Source: Rhizomys pruinosus (lineage: Eukaryota; Chordata; Mammalia; Rodentia; Spalacidae). Taken from it: 64,000 nt of DNA. A program made the position numbers and the translations under genes. The stretch lies in assembly GCA_009823505.1 (NCBI GenBank), contig VZQC01010436.1, forward strand, positions 1,987,568 to 2,051,567, read 5' to 3'. Shown here piece by piece: positions 1-10,880 of the stretch (its first letter is position 1; each line of letters starts with the position of its first letter). The notes under the pieces were generated by a model. It did no database searches, was not told the origin of the DNA, and saw only the letters and a list, made by a program, of their open reading frames with translations.

Positions 1-104
1 TGCAAATTAAAACCACCTTAAGATACCATCTTACTCCAGTAAGACTGGCTAGGATCAAGAAAACAAATGATGCCAAGTGCTGGAGAGGGTGTGGGGAAAG
101 GGTA
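1..104 (+). mobile_element. L1 ORF2 3' fragment, plus strand
   Basis: This stretch reads as plus-strand L1 and aligns by eye with 57055-57158 of the L1-F copy, the ORF2 segment encoding the run up to the C-terminal Cys-rich knuckle (TGC TGG AGA ... TGT GGG). It runs into the assembly gap, so its 3' end is unseen. The L1 on the far side of the gap is in the opposite orientation, so the two are separate or rearranged pieces. Confidence 0.85.
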
Positions 105-882
105 NNNNNNNNNNNNNNNNNNNNNNNNNNNNNNNNNNNNNNNNNNNNNNNNNNNNNNNNNNNNNNNNNNNNNNNNNNNNNNNNNNNNNNNNNNNNNNNN
201 NNNNNNNNNNNNNNNNNNNNNNNNNNNNNNNNNNNNNNNNNNNNNNNNNNNNNNNNNNNNNNNNNNNNNNNNNNNNNNNNNNNNNNNNNNNNNNNNNNNN
301 NNNNNNNNNNNNNNNNNNNNNNNNNNNNNNNNNNNNNNNNNNNNNNNNNNNNNNNNNNNNNNNNNNNNNNNNNNNNNNNNNNNNNNNNNNNNNNNNNNNN
401 NNNNNNNNNNNNNNNNNNNNNNNNNNNNNNNNNNNNNNNNNNNNNNNNNNNNNNNNNNNNNNNNNNNNNNNNNNNNNNNNNNNNNNNNNNNNNNNNNNNN
501 NNNNNNNNNNNNNNNNNNNNNNNNNNNNNNNNNNNNNNNNNNNNNNNNNNNNNNNNNNNNNNNNNNNNNNNNNNNNNNNNNNNNNNNNNNNNNNNNNNNN
601 NNNNNNNNNNNNNNNNNNNNNNNNNNNNNNNNNNNNNNNNNNNNNNNNNNNNNNNNNNNNNNNNNNNNNNNNNNNNNNNNNNNNNNNNNNNNNNNNNNNN
701 NNNNNNNNNNNNNNNNNNNNNNNNNNNNNNNNNNNNNNNNNNNNNNNNNNNNNNNNNNNNNNNNNNNNNNNNNNNNNNNNNNNNNNNNNNNNNNNNNNNN
801 NNNNNNNNNNNNNNNNNNNNNNNNNNNNNNNNNNNNNNNNNNNNNNNNNNNNNNNNNNNNNNNNNNNNNNNNNNNNNNNNNN
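105..882. other. assembly gap (778 N)
   Basis: Unsequenced run of N. It separates plus-strand L1 (left) from minus-strand L1 (right). Any open frame crossing it is meaningless. Confidence 0.99.
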
Positions 883-3789
883 GTTGAGGTCTTTGATCCA
901 TTTGGAATTGACTTTTGTACAGGGTGAGAGGTAGGGGTTTAATTTCATTCTTCTACAGGTGGTGATCCAGTTTTGCCAACACCACTTGTTGAAGATGCTG
1001 TCTTTCCTCCAATGTGTCTTCTTGGCCTCCTTATCAAATATGAGATGGCTGAAATTGTATGTGCTCAGGTTTGGATCTTCAGTTTTATTCCGTTGGTCAA
1101 CTGGTCTGTTTTCATGCCAGTACCAAGCTGTTTTTATGACTATAGCCCTGTAGTGTAGTTTGATGTCTGGTAGAGCGATCCCCCCTGTATTGCTCTTTTC
1201 CCCCAGGTTGCTTTGGCTATTCGGGGTCTTTTGTTTTGCCAAATGAAATTTAGGATTTTTTTTTCCAAACCTGTGAAGAAGCTCTTGGGGATTTTGATTG
1301 GGATTGCATTAAATCTGTATACAAGATTAGGTAGAATGGACATTTTTACTATATTTATTTTCCCAATCCATGAGCATGGGATGGTTGTCCATCTTCTGAT
1401 GTCTTCTTCAATTTCCTTCTTCAGAGGTTTAAATTTTTTGTTGTAGAGATCCTTGGTGTCTTTGGTTAGGTTTGTTCCTAGGTATTTTGTTGTGTTTGAG
1501 GCTATCGTGAGTGGGAATGTCTCCTTGTATTCCTTTTTTAGTTGCCTATTGTTGGTGTAGAGAAAGGCTACTGATTTTTCTAGGTTTATTTTGTATCCTG
1601 CCACTTTACTGAAGTTCTTAATCATTTCTAGGAGTTTCCTGGTGGAGTTCTTAGCATCCCTTATGTAGACAATCATATCATCAGCAAAAAGGAATATCTT
1701 GACTTCGTATTTTCCTATTAGAACTCCATTAATTTCCTTTTCTTGCCTTATTGCCCTAGCAAGGGATTCAAGCACTATGTTGAAAAGGAGCAGTGACAGG
1801 GGGAAGCCTTGCCGAGTTCCTACCCTTAAGGAGAATGCTTCTGTTGTTTCCCCATTTAGGATGATATTGGCTGTGGGTTTCCTGTATATGACTTTGATTA
1901 CTTTAAGGTATGATCCGTCCAATCCAATTCCCTCTAGGACTTTAAACATGAAAGGATGCTGGATTTTGTCAAAGGCTTTCTCTGCATCAACTGAGATGAT
2001 GGTGTGGTTTTTGTCCTTCAGTCCGTTTATATGCTTGATGATATTTATTGATTTTCGTATGTTGAACCATCCCTGCATCTCTGGTATAAATCCAATTTGG
2101 TTATGTTGGATGATCTTCTTGATGTATGCGATTTGACAGTATCCTATTTAGAGTTTTGGCCTCTGTTTTCATTAGGGAGATGGGTCTATAGTTCTCCTTT
2201 TTGTTTGCATCTTTGCCTGGTTTTGGTATTAGAGCAATGCTGGCTTCATAGAAGGAATCTGGGAGAACTCCCTCCATTTTTATCCTTCTAAACAACTTGA
2301 ATATTAATGGTTATAAGTCTTTCTGAAAAATTTTATAGAATTCTACTGTGAAACCATCTGGACCTGGGCATTTTTTGGTTGGGAGGCTGCTTATTACATC
2401 TTCAATTTCTTCACATATTATTGGTCTACTTAAGCTGTCGATCTCTTCTTGGTTGAGCTTTGGTGATTCCTAAGATTTCAGATATTCATCCATTTCTTCT
2501 AGGTTTTCAAACTTAGTAGTGTATAGGTTTTTAAAGTAATTCTGTATGATTGTCTGGATCTTTTCATTTTCTGTTGTGATATGTCCCCTTTCATCACAGA
2601 TTCTATTGATTTGGAGTTGTTCCTTCTTTCTTTTGGTTAACTGGGCTAGAGGTCTGTCTAGCTTGTTTATTCTCTCAAAGAACCAGCTTTTGGATTCATT
2701 GATTTTTTGTATGGTTTTCTTTGTTTCTATTTCATTGATCTCTGCTCTGATTTTTGTTATTTCTTCTTGTCTGCTGCGTTTAGGGTTCATTTGTTGTTGT
2801 CTCTCAAGTACTTTTAGCTGGAGCGTTAGATCGTTCACTTGTGCTCTTTCTGTTTTTCTAATGTAGGCACTTAGAGCTATAAACTTTCCTCTTAGGACTG
2901 CTTTTAAAGTGTCCCATAGGTTTTGCTGCGTTGTATTATCATTGTCATTCAGTTCCAGGAATGTTTTTATTTCTTTCTTTATTTCTTCCTTGACCCATTC
3001 ATTATTCAGGAGAGTGTTGTTTAGTCTCCATGTGTTCTTGTAGGTTGTAGGGTTTATCCTGGTGTTGATATTGAGTTTTATTGCACTGTGGTCTGAAAGA
3101 ATGCATGAGATTATTTCAATCTTTTTGTATTTGTTGAGTTTTTCCCTGTGGCCCAGTATATGATCTATTTTGGAGAATGTTCCATGGGGTGCTGAGTAGA
3201 AAGTGTATTCTCTGGTGTTTGGGTGGAATATTCGATAGATGTCTGTGAGGTCCATTTGGTGTATTGTATCATTCAGTTCAGATGTCTCTCTGTTTATCCT
3301 TTGTCCTGTTGATCTGTCTAAAGGACTTAGTGGGGTATTAAAGTCCCCTACTATTAGTGTGCTGGGGTTAATCTGAGCCTTAAGATCCTGAAGAGTTGTC
3401 TTTACAAAGTTTGGTGCGCCGGCATTTGGTGCATATATATTCATGATTGTGAGATCTTCATCGTCGATTGTTCCTTTAATGAAGATATAATGGCCCTCTT
3501 TGTCTCTTTTGATTTCTTTTGCTTTGAAGTCTATTTTGTCTGATATTAGGATAGCGACACCTGCTTTCTTTTTGGTACCATTTGCTTGGAATATTTTCTT
3601 CCATCCCTTCACCTTAAGTTGGTGTCTGTCCTTGAAATTGAGATGGGTTTCTTGCAGACAGCATATAGATGGATTTTGTTTCCTAATCCATTCTCCCAGT
3701 CTATGCCTTTTGATTGGGGAGTTCAGCCCATTAATATTTAAGGTTATAATTGAAAGATGGATGTTTTTTCCTTTCACCTTATTATCCAT
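883..3789 (-). pseudogene. ORF2: L1-A ORF2 (endonuclease/reverse transcriptase), broken
   Basis: ORF2p is the L1 endonuclease and reverse transcriptase. The frame starts at 3789 with the usual N-terminal endonuclease sequence ([16 protein letters not shown], then CCLQETHL). It stays open through the endonuclease to a TAG at 2470-2472, where L1-F has TGG (Trp). A second stop, TAA, lies at 2311-2313, where L1-F has CAA. An 8-base deletion near 2130 shifts the frame, and the RT core reads on from 2078 to 1140 with FADD intact (1677-1688). Another shift near 1200 follows, and the tail returns to the first frame until the gap at 883. The usual GCPLSPLLF motif reads GFPLSLLLF here, another decay mark. 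Confidence 0.93.
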
Positions 3790-3833
3790 TTGGACTTTTA
3801 GTCTCTGATTCTACTCCTATGTTTATATTTTTA

Positions 3834-6164
3834 TTAGTTTCTTTTCCTAGGTGCTTGAGGATAGTTGCTCCTCTCTTCTGCCCTTTGAATTGCTTCAAGC
3901 ATTTTCTGGAGAGTTGGTTTTCCGGACATGTATTCTATCATCTTGTTTTTGTCTTGGAAGATTCTTCTCTCTCCTTCAACTGTAATTGACATTTTTGCTG
4001 GGTAAAGTATTCTGGGTTGGCATCCATAGTCCTTTAACACTGGGAATGCTTTGCTCCATGTTCTTCTTGCTTTCATGGTTTGCGGCGAGAAGTCAGTTGT
4101 AATTCTGATGGGTTTCCCTTTGTATGTGACTTGTTTTTCTTTTGTGGCCTTCAGAATTTTATCTTTGTTTTGGGCATCTAGCATTTTGACTATGATGTGG
4201 CGTGGGGAGTTTCTTTTCTGATCTTGTCTATTTGGAGTCCTGTGTGCTTCTTGTATTTGAATGGGTTTGTCTACTTTTAGTTTGGGGAAGTTTTCATCTA
4301 TTATTCTGTTGAAGATCTGATCAATACTATTCTCTTGAGATTCTTCTCCTTCCTCTATTCCCATGATGCGGAGGTTTGATCTTTTCATAGTGTCCCATAT
4401 TTCCTGGTTGTTCCAGTTTTGTGTATTTTTAAATTTTTCATAATCTTTATTTGAGTTTTTTAGTTGCTCTGTGTTATCTTCCAGATCTGATATTCTTTGT
4501 TCTGCTTCCTCCATTCTATTTCTGAGGCTTTTTCCTTTCCTTTCTTCCTGGTTGGATAAGTGTTCTATTTCCTTTTTCATTTCATCCTGTGATTTCCTTA
4601 ATATATCCATTTCCTTTATGAGTTTCTCAATCTCTTCTTGGTGCTCCTTACTTCGTTGGTTGGCCTCCTTTTTCAGTGTTTCTACTTCCTTAAGGTGTTT
4701 GTTTTTTTCTCTCTCTCGTTCTTTCTGGAGTTTGTCAATCTCTTCCTTTAGTTTGTCATTGTATCCCTCTAGGTCCTTTTTGAGTTTTTCATTCTCTCTC
4801 TTTACTTCTCTGAATTCTTCCTTTAGTTTGTCATTGTATCCCTCTAGGTCCTTTTTGAGTTTTTCATTCTCTCTCTTTACTTCTCTGAATTCTTCCTTTA
4901 GTTTGTCATTGTATCCCTCTAGGTCCTTTTTGAGTTTTTCATTCTCTCTCTTTACTTCTCTGAATTCTTCCTTTAGTTTGTCATTGTATCCCTCTAGGTC
5001 CTTTTTGAGTTTTTCATTCTCTCTCTTTACTTCTCTGAATTCTTCCTTTAGTTTGTCATTGTATCCCTCTAGGTCCTTTTTGAGTTTTTCATTCTCTCTC
5101 TTTACTTCTCTGAATTCTTCCTTTAGTTTGTCATTGTATCCCTCTAGGTCCTTTTTGAGTTTTTCATTCTCTCTCTTTACTTCTCTGAATTCTTCCTTTA
5201 GTTTGTCATTGTATCCCTCTAGGTCCTTTTTGAGTTTTTCATTCTCTCTCTTTACTTCTCTGAATTCTTCCTTTAGTTTGTCATTGTATCCCTCTAGGTC
5301 CTTTTTGAGTTTTTCATTCTCTCTCTTTACTTCTCTGAATTCTTCCTTTAGTTTGTCATTGTATCCCTCTAGGTCCTTTTTGAGTTTTTCATTCTCTCTC
5401 TTTACTTCTCTGAATTCTTCCTTTAGTTTGTCATTGTATCCCTCTAGGTCCTTTTTGAGTTTTTCATTCTCTCTCTTTACTTCTCTGAATTCTTCCTTTA
5501 GTTTGTCATTGTATCCCTCTAGGTCCTTTTTGAGTTTTTCATTCTCTCTCTTTACTTCTCTGAATTCTTCCTTTAGTTTGTCATTGTATCCCTCTAGGTC
5601 CTTTTTGAGTTTTTCATTCTCTCTCTTTACTTCTCTGAATTCTTCCTTTAGTTTGTCATTGTATCCCTCTAGGTCCTTTTTGAGTTTTTCATTCTCTCTC
5701 TTTACTTCTCTGAATTCTTCCTTTAGTTTGTCATTGTATCCCTCTAGGTCCTTTTTGAGTTTTTCATTCTCTCTCTTTACTTCTCTGAATTCTTCCTTTA
5801 GTTTGTCATTGTATCCCTCTAGGTCCTTTTTGAGTTTTTCATTCTCTCTCTTTACTTCTCTGAATTCTTCCTTTAGTTTGTCATTGTATCCCTCTAGGTC
5901 CTTTTTGAGTTTTTCATTCTCTCTCTTTACTTCTCTGAATTCTTCCTTTAGTTTGTCATTGTATCCCTCTAGGTCCTTTTTGAGTTTTGCATTCTCTCTC
6001 TTTACTTCTCCGAATTCTTCTTTATGTTCTTTAATTTCTCTGCATAGGTCTGCAATTAGTCCTCTAAGGTCTGTTTCTGGGGTCACCTCCAGGGGGATCC
6101 GATTGTAGGTGTTTCCTACCGGGTTGGTAGAGCTTGGTGCAGAATTATCCTGCACCTTTCCCAT
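3834..6164 (-). CDS. ORF1: L1-A ORF1p, intact, with giant coiled-coil expansion (776 aa)
   Basis: ORF1p is the L1 RNA-binding, nucleic-acid-chaperone protein that trimerises through a coiled coil and coats L1 RNA in cytoplasmic RNPs. Layout: N-terminal segment 1-50; seventeen 25-residue coiled-coil units, about 51-475; ordinary coiled coil to about 570, including RMEEAEQRISDLED; RRM from about 593 (NLRIMGIEEG); C-terminal domain to 776, with TMKARRTWSKAF near 700. The start is the ATG at 6164 (MGKVQDN), 44 bp upstream of which ORF2 would follow after the stop. With a single unit the protein would be 376 residues, about normal for rodent ORF1p, so the array doubles it. No stop or frameshift is seen. 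Identity as ORF1p is certain; whether the long form is functional is unknown. Confidence 0.93.
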   Translation of the reverse strand: MGKVQDNSAPSSTNPVGNTYNRIPLEVTPETDLRGLIADLCREIKEHKEEFGEVKRENAKLKKDLEGYNDKLKEEFREVKRENEKLKKDLEGYNDKLKEEFREVKRENEKLKKDLEGYNDKLKEEFREVKRENEKLKKDLEGYNDKLKEEFREVKRENEKLKKDLEGYNDKLKEEFREVKRENEKLKKDLEGYNDKLKEEFREVKRENEKLKKDLEGYNDKLKEEFREVKRENEKLKKDLEGYNDKLKEEFREVKRENEKLKKDLEGYNDKLKEEFREVKRENEKLKKDLEGYNDKLKEEFREVKRENEKLKKDLEGYNDKLKEEFREVKRENEKLKKDLEGYNDKLKEEFREVKRENEKLKKDLEGYNDKLKEEFREVKRENEKLKKDLEGYNDKLKEEFREVKRENEKLKKDLEGYNDKLKEEFREVKRENEKLKKDLEGYNDKLKEEFREVKRENEKLKKDLEGYNDKLKEEIDKLQKEREREKNKHLKEVETLKKEANQRSKEHQEEIEKLIKEMDILRKSQDEMKKEIEHLSNQEERKGKSLRNRMEEAEQRISDLEDNTEQLKNSNKDYEKFKNTQNWNNQEIWDTMKRSNLRIMGIEEGEESQENSIDQIFNRIIDENFPKLKVDKPIQIQEAHRTPNRQDQKRNSPRHIIVKMLDAQNKDKILKATKEKQVTYKGKPIRITTDFSPQTMKARRTWSKAFPVLKDYGCQPRILYPAKMSITVEGERRIFQDKNKMIEYMSGKPTLQKMLEAIQRAEERSNYPQAPRKRN
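4741..6015 (-). repeat. 17 x 75-bp in-frame tandem array inside L1 ORF1
   Basis: Units start at 4741 and every 75 bases to 5941. The first sixteen, read as given, are identical. The seventeenth (5941-6015, the most N-terminal in the protein) differs at two bases, giving Ala for Glu and Gly for Arg. Each unit encodes 25 residues (core EEFREVKRENEKLKKD then LEGYNDKLK). L1-F has only about one diverged equivalent. The near-perfect identity means recent expansion or homogenisation, or an assembly effect. Confidence 0.97.
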
Positions 6165-6830
6165 GTTGTATCTTCGTCATCTCCCTGGAATGTGGGTTTC
6201 CCTTTTGTGATTCAAATCCCAAATGCCTTTTCAGTGTGTTGAAGGCTGAAAGCTTGTTTTATTTTGCTTGCCTCCTTCGAATGCTTTTTTTTTTTTTATC
6301 CTTCCTTCCCTCCTCCTTGTTTATGGAGTGTTGACTTGTCTAGGTTTCAGGCTTTCACTTTTGTTTATATTTTGGATACTGGAAGTCTCTTCCTTTCCTG
6401 TTCTGAATGTTCTCTTAATCCACTGGATACTCTCTCCTCAATACTCTCTCCTCAATTCCAGTTGGTGGGGATGGGGAGGGTGTATTCCTGACTTAGCCCA
6501 TGCCCCGGTACCTGCCTGGGGCAGTGGCCGACTGCTCCTGACCCTGTGCAGGACCAGACTATGGCGTCTGAGCCTGACCCCAAACCCAGGACCTCCTCTC
6601 ACTTGCGACTACCAGGGGGGTTGGGGCCACCCAGCCAGGCAGCCATGCTCTGGCGAGATTTAGGGGTCCAATCTATGTCCGCCAGCCACTGGCCCCTCTG
6701 CCACAACTCAGCAAATCAATTTTCCTGCACCCGTGGGCCAATGCCTTAAGTTTTTACCTGTCTGGAGCAGTGGCGGGATGCTCCTGACCCCTGCGCAGGA
6801 CCAGATTATGGCGTCTGAGCCTGACCCCCT
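6165..6830 (-). promoter_or_regulatory. L1-A 5' UTR with about 246-bp monomer repeats
   Basis: Upstream of ORF1 on the minus strand. A block around 6497-6580 recurs at 6735-6829 with a period of about 246-247 bp (shared ACCTG.CTGG.GCAGTGG and ATGGCGTCTGAGCCTGACCC). Tandem 5' UTR monomers are the usual internal promoter of rodent L1s. Only a little more than one monomer is present, ending abruptly at 6830. The part nearest ORF1 (6165-6480) is pyrimidine-rich on the plus strand and has a T11 run near 6288. Confidence 0.75.
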
Positions 6831-9800
6831 GTTGAATATTTTTAAGATGTTTCTCAGCTATCTCTATTACTAAACTTGTGAAGTGTCTGTTCAGCTCTTT
6901 ACTCCATCTTCTGAGTGAATCATTGTTTTCTTAATTCTTTGTTTTTTGAGTAGTTTATTTATCCTGGAACTTAGTGCTCTGTCAGATGTATCAGCAGTGA
7001 AGATTTCTTCCCACTCTGTGGGCTCTCGTCAATTCCCTGAGTGTTTCTTTTCCTGTACAGATGCTTTTGAGTGTAATGAGGTCCCACTTGTCAATTGTCG
7101 ACCTTATTTCTTGCACACCTGCTGACTTAGAAAGACTTTTCCTTTTTTTTAAATTTTATTTTTATTTATTTTTGTATGTGTATGAATGTACTGTCTGCAT
7201 GTAGGTTTGTGCACCCGTGTTGTTCAATGCCGCGGAGGTTAGAAGAGAGTCTCGGATTCACTTGGAACTATCTTGTAGGTTACTGCCAATGTTTTCTTCT
7301 ATCACCTTCAGAGTTTTAGGTTTCATGTTGAGGTCTTTGATCATTCTGGAGTTGATTTTTGTACAGGGTTAGAGGTAGGGGTTTAATTTTATTCTTCTAC
7401 AAGTGGTTGTCTAGTTTTGCCAACACCAATTGCTGAAGATGCTCTTTCCTCTATTGAATCTTTTTGGCCCCTTTGTCAAATATGAGTTGGCTGAAATTGT
7501 ATGTGCTCCGGTTCATATCCTCAAATTTGTTCCATTGATCTACAGGTTTGTCTTTGTGCCAATACCAGGATGCTTTTATGCTTTTATGAATATAGTTCTG
7601 TATTATGGTTTGAAGTCTAGTATAGAGATGCCCCCATATTGCTTTTTTTGCTCAGGGTTGCTTTGGCTATTCAGGATCTTTTGTTTTTCCATACAAAATT
7701 AAGGATTTTTTCCAAGCCTGTGAATAAACTATTGAGGATTTTCATTGGGACTGCATCGAATCTGTATATTAATTTGGGTAGAATGGACATTTTTACTATA
7801 TTAATTTTTCCAATCTATGAACATAGGAGGTCTTTTTATCTTCTGATGTCTTCTTCAACCTCTTTCCTCAGGAGTTTAAAATTTTTGTTTTAGAGATCTT
7901 TGGTGCCTATGGTTAGATTTGTTCCTAGATGTTTTATTGTTTTGAGGTGATTGTGAGTGGGAAGATGTCCTTGTATTCCTTCTTAAGTTGCTTGTTGTTG
8001 GTATAAAGAAAAGCTACTGATTTTTCTAATTTAATTTTGTATCCCACCACTTTACTGAAACTCTTAATCATTTCTAGGAGTTTTCTGGCAGAGTTGTTAG
8101 AATCCCTTAGGTAAGCAATCATATCTTCTGCAAAAAGGGATAGCTTGACTTCTTCTTTTCCAATTAATACTACTTTCATGTCCTTTTCTTGCCTTATTGC
8201 CTTAGCAAGTATTTCAAAGACTATATCAAAGAGGAGTGTCTATAAGGGCTGTCTTACCGCTTTCCTACATTTAAGGGGAAAGTTTCTAACTTTTCTCTAT
8301 TTAGGATGATGTTGACTGTGGGTTTCTTTTATATGGCTTTGATTACATTGAGTCCAATTCCCTCCAGGACTTTAAACATGAAGGGATGCTGGATTGTGTT
8401 GAAGGCTTCTCCTGTGTCAATAGAGATGATCATGTGTTTTTTGTCTTTCAGTCCATTTATGTGTTTTATTATATTTATTGATTTTCATATGTTGAACCAT
8501 CCCTGAATCTCTGGTATGAATCCACCTTGGTCATGATGGATGATATTTTTGATGTGGGTCTGAATACAGTTTCCAAGTATTTGGTTGAGAATTTTTGCAT
8601 CTGTGTTTATTAATTAAATAGGTTTATAGTTCTCTTTTTTGGTTGTATTTTTGCCTTGTTTTGGTATTAGAGTGATGCTATCTTAATAGAAGTAATTTGG
8701 GAGATTTCCCTCTGCTTGTTTCCTTCTGAACAGTTTGAGTAATAATGGTTGTAAGTCCTCTTTAAATGTTTTATAGGATTCTGTCGTGAAACCATTTGGA
8801 CCTGGGCTTTTTTTAGTTGGGAGGTTTCTTATTACATTTTCAATTTCTTCATATATCATGGGTCCATTTAACTGTCAATCTCTTCTTGGATAAGCTTTGA
8901 TGATTCACAGGATTTCAGATATTTATCCATTTCTCCCAGGCTTTCAAATTTAGTAGCGTATAGGTTTTTGAAGTATTCACATATGATTGTCTATATCTTT
9001 TCTTTGTCTATTGTGATATTTCTCCTTTCACCATGAATCCTATTCATTTGGAGTTGCTCTTTCTTTTGGTTATCTGGGCTAGAGGTATGTCTATCTTATT
9101 CATCCTTTCAAAGAACCAACTTTTGGATTCATTGATTATTTTATTGCTTTCTTTGTTTCCATTTCATTGATTTCTCTCTGATCTTTTTATTTCTTCCTGT
9201 CTGTTGGGGTTAGGGTTCATTTATTGTTGTCTATCAAATGTTTTTACTGGCAGTGTTAGGTCATATATTTGATCTCTTTCTGGTTTTTTTGTTTTTTTCT
9301 TTTCTTTTTTTTTTTAATGAAGGCACTCAGGGCTATAAATTTCTGTCTTAGGACTGTGTGTAAATTATCCCATAGGTCTTGTTGTGTTACATTTTCATTT
9401 AGTTCCAGGAATTCTTTTCTCTCTTTTTCTATTTCTGCCTTGACCCATTCATTACTCAGGAATATGTTTTTAGTCTCCATGTGTTCATGTACATAGTAGG
9501 GCTTATCCTGGTGTTGATACTGAGCTTTTTTGTGCTGTTGTCTGATAGAATGCATGAAATTATTTCAATGTTTTTGTATCTGTTAAGGTTTTTCTGTGTC
9601 CCAGCATGTGGCCAATTTTGGAAAATATTCTGAGGTGCTGAGTAGAAAGTATATTCTCTGGTGTTTGGGTGGAATATTCAGTAGATATTTGTGTGGTACA
9701 TTTGATGTATCATATTGTTCAGTTCAGATGTCTCTCTGTTTATTCTTTGTCCACTTGACTGGTGCAAAGTGCTCAATCTGGTATTGAATTCCCGTACTAT

Positions 9801-10235
9801 AAACGTGCTGGGATTAATCTGTGTTTTGAAGTCCTGTAGAATTGTGCTTATAAAGTTTGTTGCACCAGAGTTTGGTGTTTATATATTCATGATTGTGAAA
9901 TCTTCATGGCTAGTTGTTCCTTTGATAAGGATGTAATGACCCTCTTTATCTCTTCCAATTACTTTTATTTTGAGGTCTATTTCCTCTGGTATTAAAATAG
10001 AAACTCCTGCTTGCTTTTTGGTATCATTTGTTTGGAATAATTTTTTTCTTATCCTGTTACCTTAAGTTGGTGCCATCCTGGAAGGTGAGATGGGTTTCTC
10101 ATAGACAGCATATAGATTGTTTCTGCTTCCTAATCCATTTTCCCATACTATTTCTTTTAGTCCATTAATATTTAAGATTTTAATTGAGAGATGTGTGTTC
10201 CTTCCTTTCACCTTAGTAGCCTACATTTTTGGTTT
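6831..10235 (-). pseudogene. ORF2: L1-B ORF2 remnant
   Basis: Heavily broken ORF2. Recognisable pieces include the RT block at 8179-7934, whose catalytic box reads FAED (8123-8134) rather than FADD, and endonuclease-side pieces at 9555-9256 and 9800-9960. The expected start region near 10223 has a stop directly after the ATG. The copy cannot encode reverse transcriptase. Confidence 0.87.
7140..7268 (-). mobile_element. truncated B2/B3-type SINE, minus strand
   Basis: A T-rich start followed by the SINE 3' body (GTACTGTCTGCATGTAGG, then the CCGCGGAGG block) in the same form as the fuller copy at 13700-13949. It stops before the tRNA-like head. It interrupts L1-B ORF2 between sequences adjacent in other L1s. 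No clear target-site duplication. Confidence 0.8.
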
Positions 10236-10264
10236 AGGTTACTCCTTCTGCAGTTATGCTTTTA

Positions 10265-10880
10265 CTAATTTCTCTTTCTATGTGCCTGGGGATAGTTGCT
10301 CCTCTTGTCTCTCCTTTGAATTCCTTCAAGTATTCTCTGAAGGGATGGCTTTCTGGAAATGTATTCGATCATTTTATTTATGTCATGAAAGATTTTTCTT
10401 TCTCCTTCACCTATAATTGACATTTTTGTTGGGTATAATAACCTGGATTGACATCTATAGTTGTTTAGTACTGGGGATACTTTGGTCCAGGTTCTTCTTG
10501 CTTTCATAGTTTGCATTGAAAAGTCAGCTGTCATTCTGATGGGTTTCTCCTTGTATGTAACTTGTTTTTTTCTCTCGTGACTTTCTGTATTTTGTTTTTG
10601 TTTTGTGTATCTAGTGTTTTAAGTATGATATGGTGTGGGGAGTTTCTTTTCCTACCTTGTCTATTTGGTGTTCTATATGCTTTTTGTATTTGTCTGTGTT
10701 TGACTTTTTTTAGTCCAGGTAAATTTTCATCTATTATTTTGTTGAAGATCTGATCAGTATCATTCTCTTGGGATTCTTCTCCTTCTCCTATCCCTATGGT
10801 GCAGACGTTTAGTCTTTTCATAGTGTCCCACATTTCCTGGTTGTTCCATTCTTGTAGGTATTTTTTCAAAATCTTTACTT
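10265..10880 (-). pseudogene. ORF1: L1-B ORF1 C-terminal remnant
   Basis: Two overlapping frames (10869-10531 and 10534-10265) match the ORF1p RRM (GIGEGEESQEN) and C-terminal domain (TMKARRTWTK). A frameshift near 10533 separates them. The coiled-coil and N-terminal halves are absent, marking the element's 5' truncation near 10880. Confidence 0.87.

Larger units (their letters stand above)
883..6830 (-). mobile_element. L1-A: near full-length LINE-1, minus strand
   Basis: In minus-strand order this has a 5' UTR with repeated GC-rich monomer sequence (6830-6165), ORF1 (6164-3834), a 44-bp inter-ORF spacer, then ORF2 from an ATG at 3789 into the assembly gap at 883. Full-length L1 architecture is therefore present except for the 3' end. 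ORF1 is intact and ORF2 carries at least two stops and two frameshifts. The 5' end abuts a different, older minus-strand L1 at about 6831. L1 moves by target-primed reverse transcription. This copy could supply ORF1p at most. Confidence 0.93.
6831..10880 (-). mobile_element. L1-B: older, 5'-truncated LINE-1, minus strand
   Basis: The minus strand reads from ORF1 C-terminal coding sequence (10880-10265) through the inter-ORF region into ORF2, and stops at the ORF2 C-terminal region (EKHLKN equivalent) at 6831, where L1-A's 5' UTR begins. The 3' end is missing, consistent with interruption or deletion at the L1-A junction. Divergence from L1-F is clearly greater than that of L1-A, with many stops and indels. 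A truncated SINE is inserted at 7140-7268. Confidence 0.88.

Noticed and set aside
55..1242. Long frames across the assembly gap
   Set aside because: They exist only because N codons contain no stop, and the left end is antisense to a plus-strand L1 fragment.
4741..6015. CRISPR-like or satellite array
   Set aside because: The units are contiguous, with no spacers, and lie in frame inside L1 ORF1.
4471..6108. 545-codon plus-strand frame, Ser/Leu/Phe repeat protein
   Set aside because: Exact antisense of the ORF1 75-bp array. A 25-codon unit without a stop on the antisense strand stays open when repeated.
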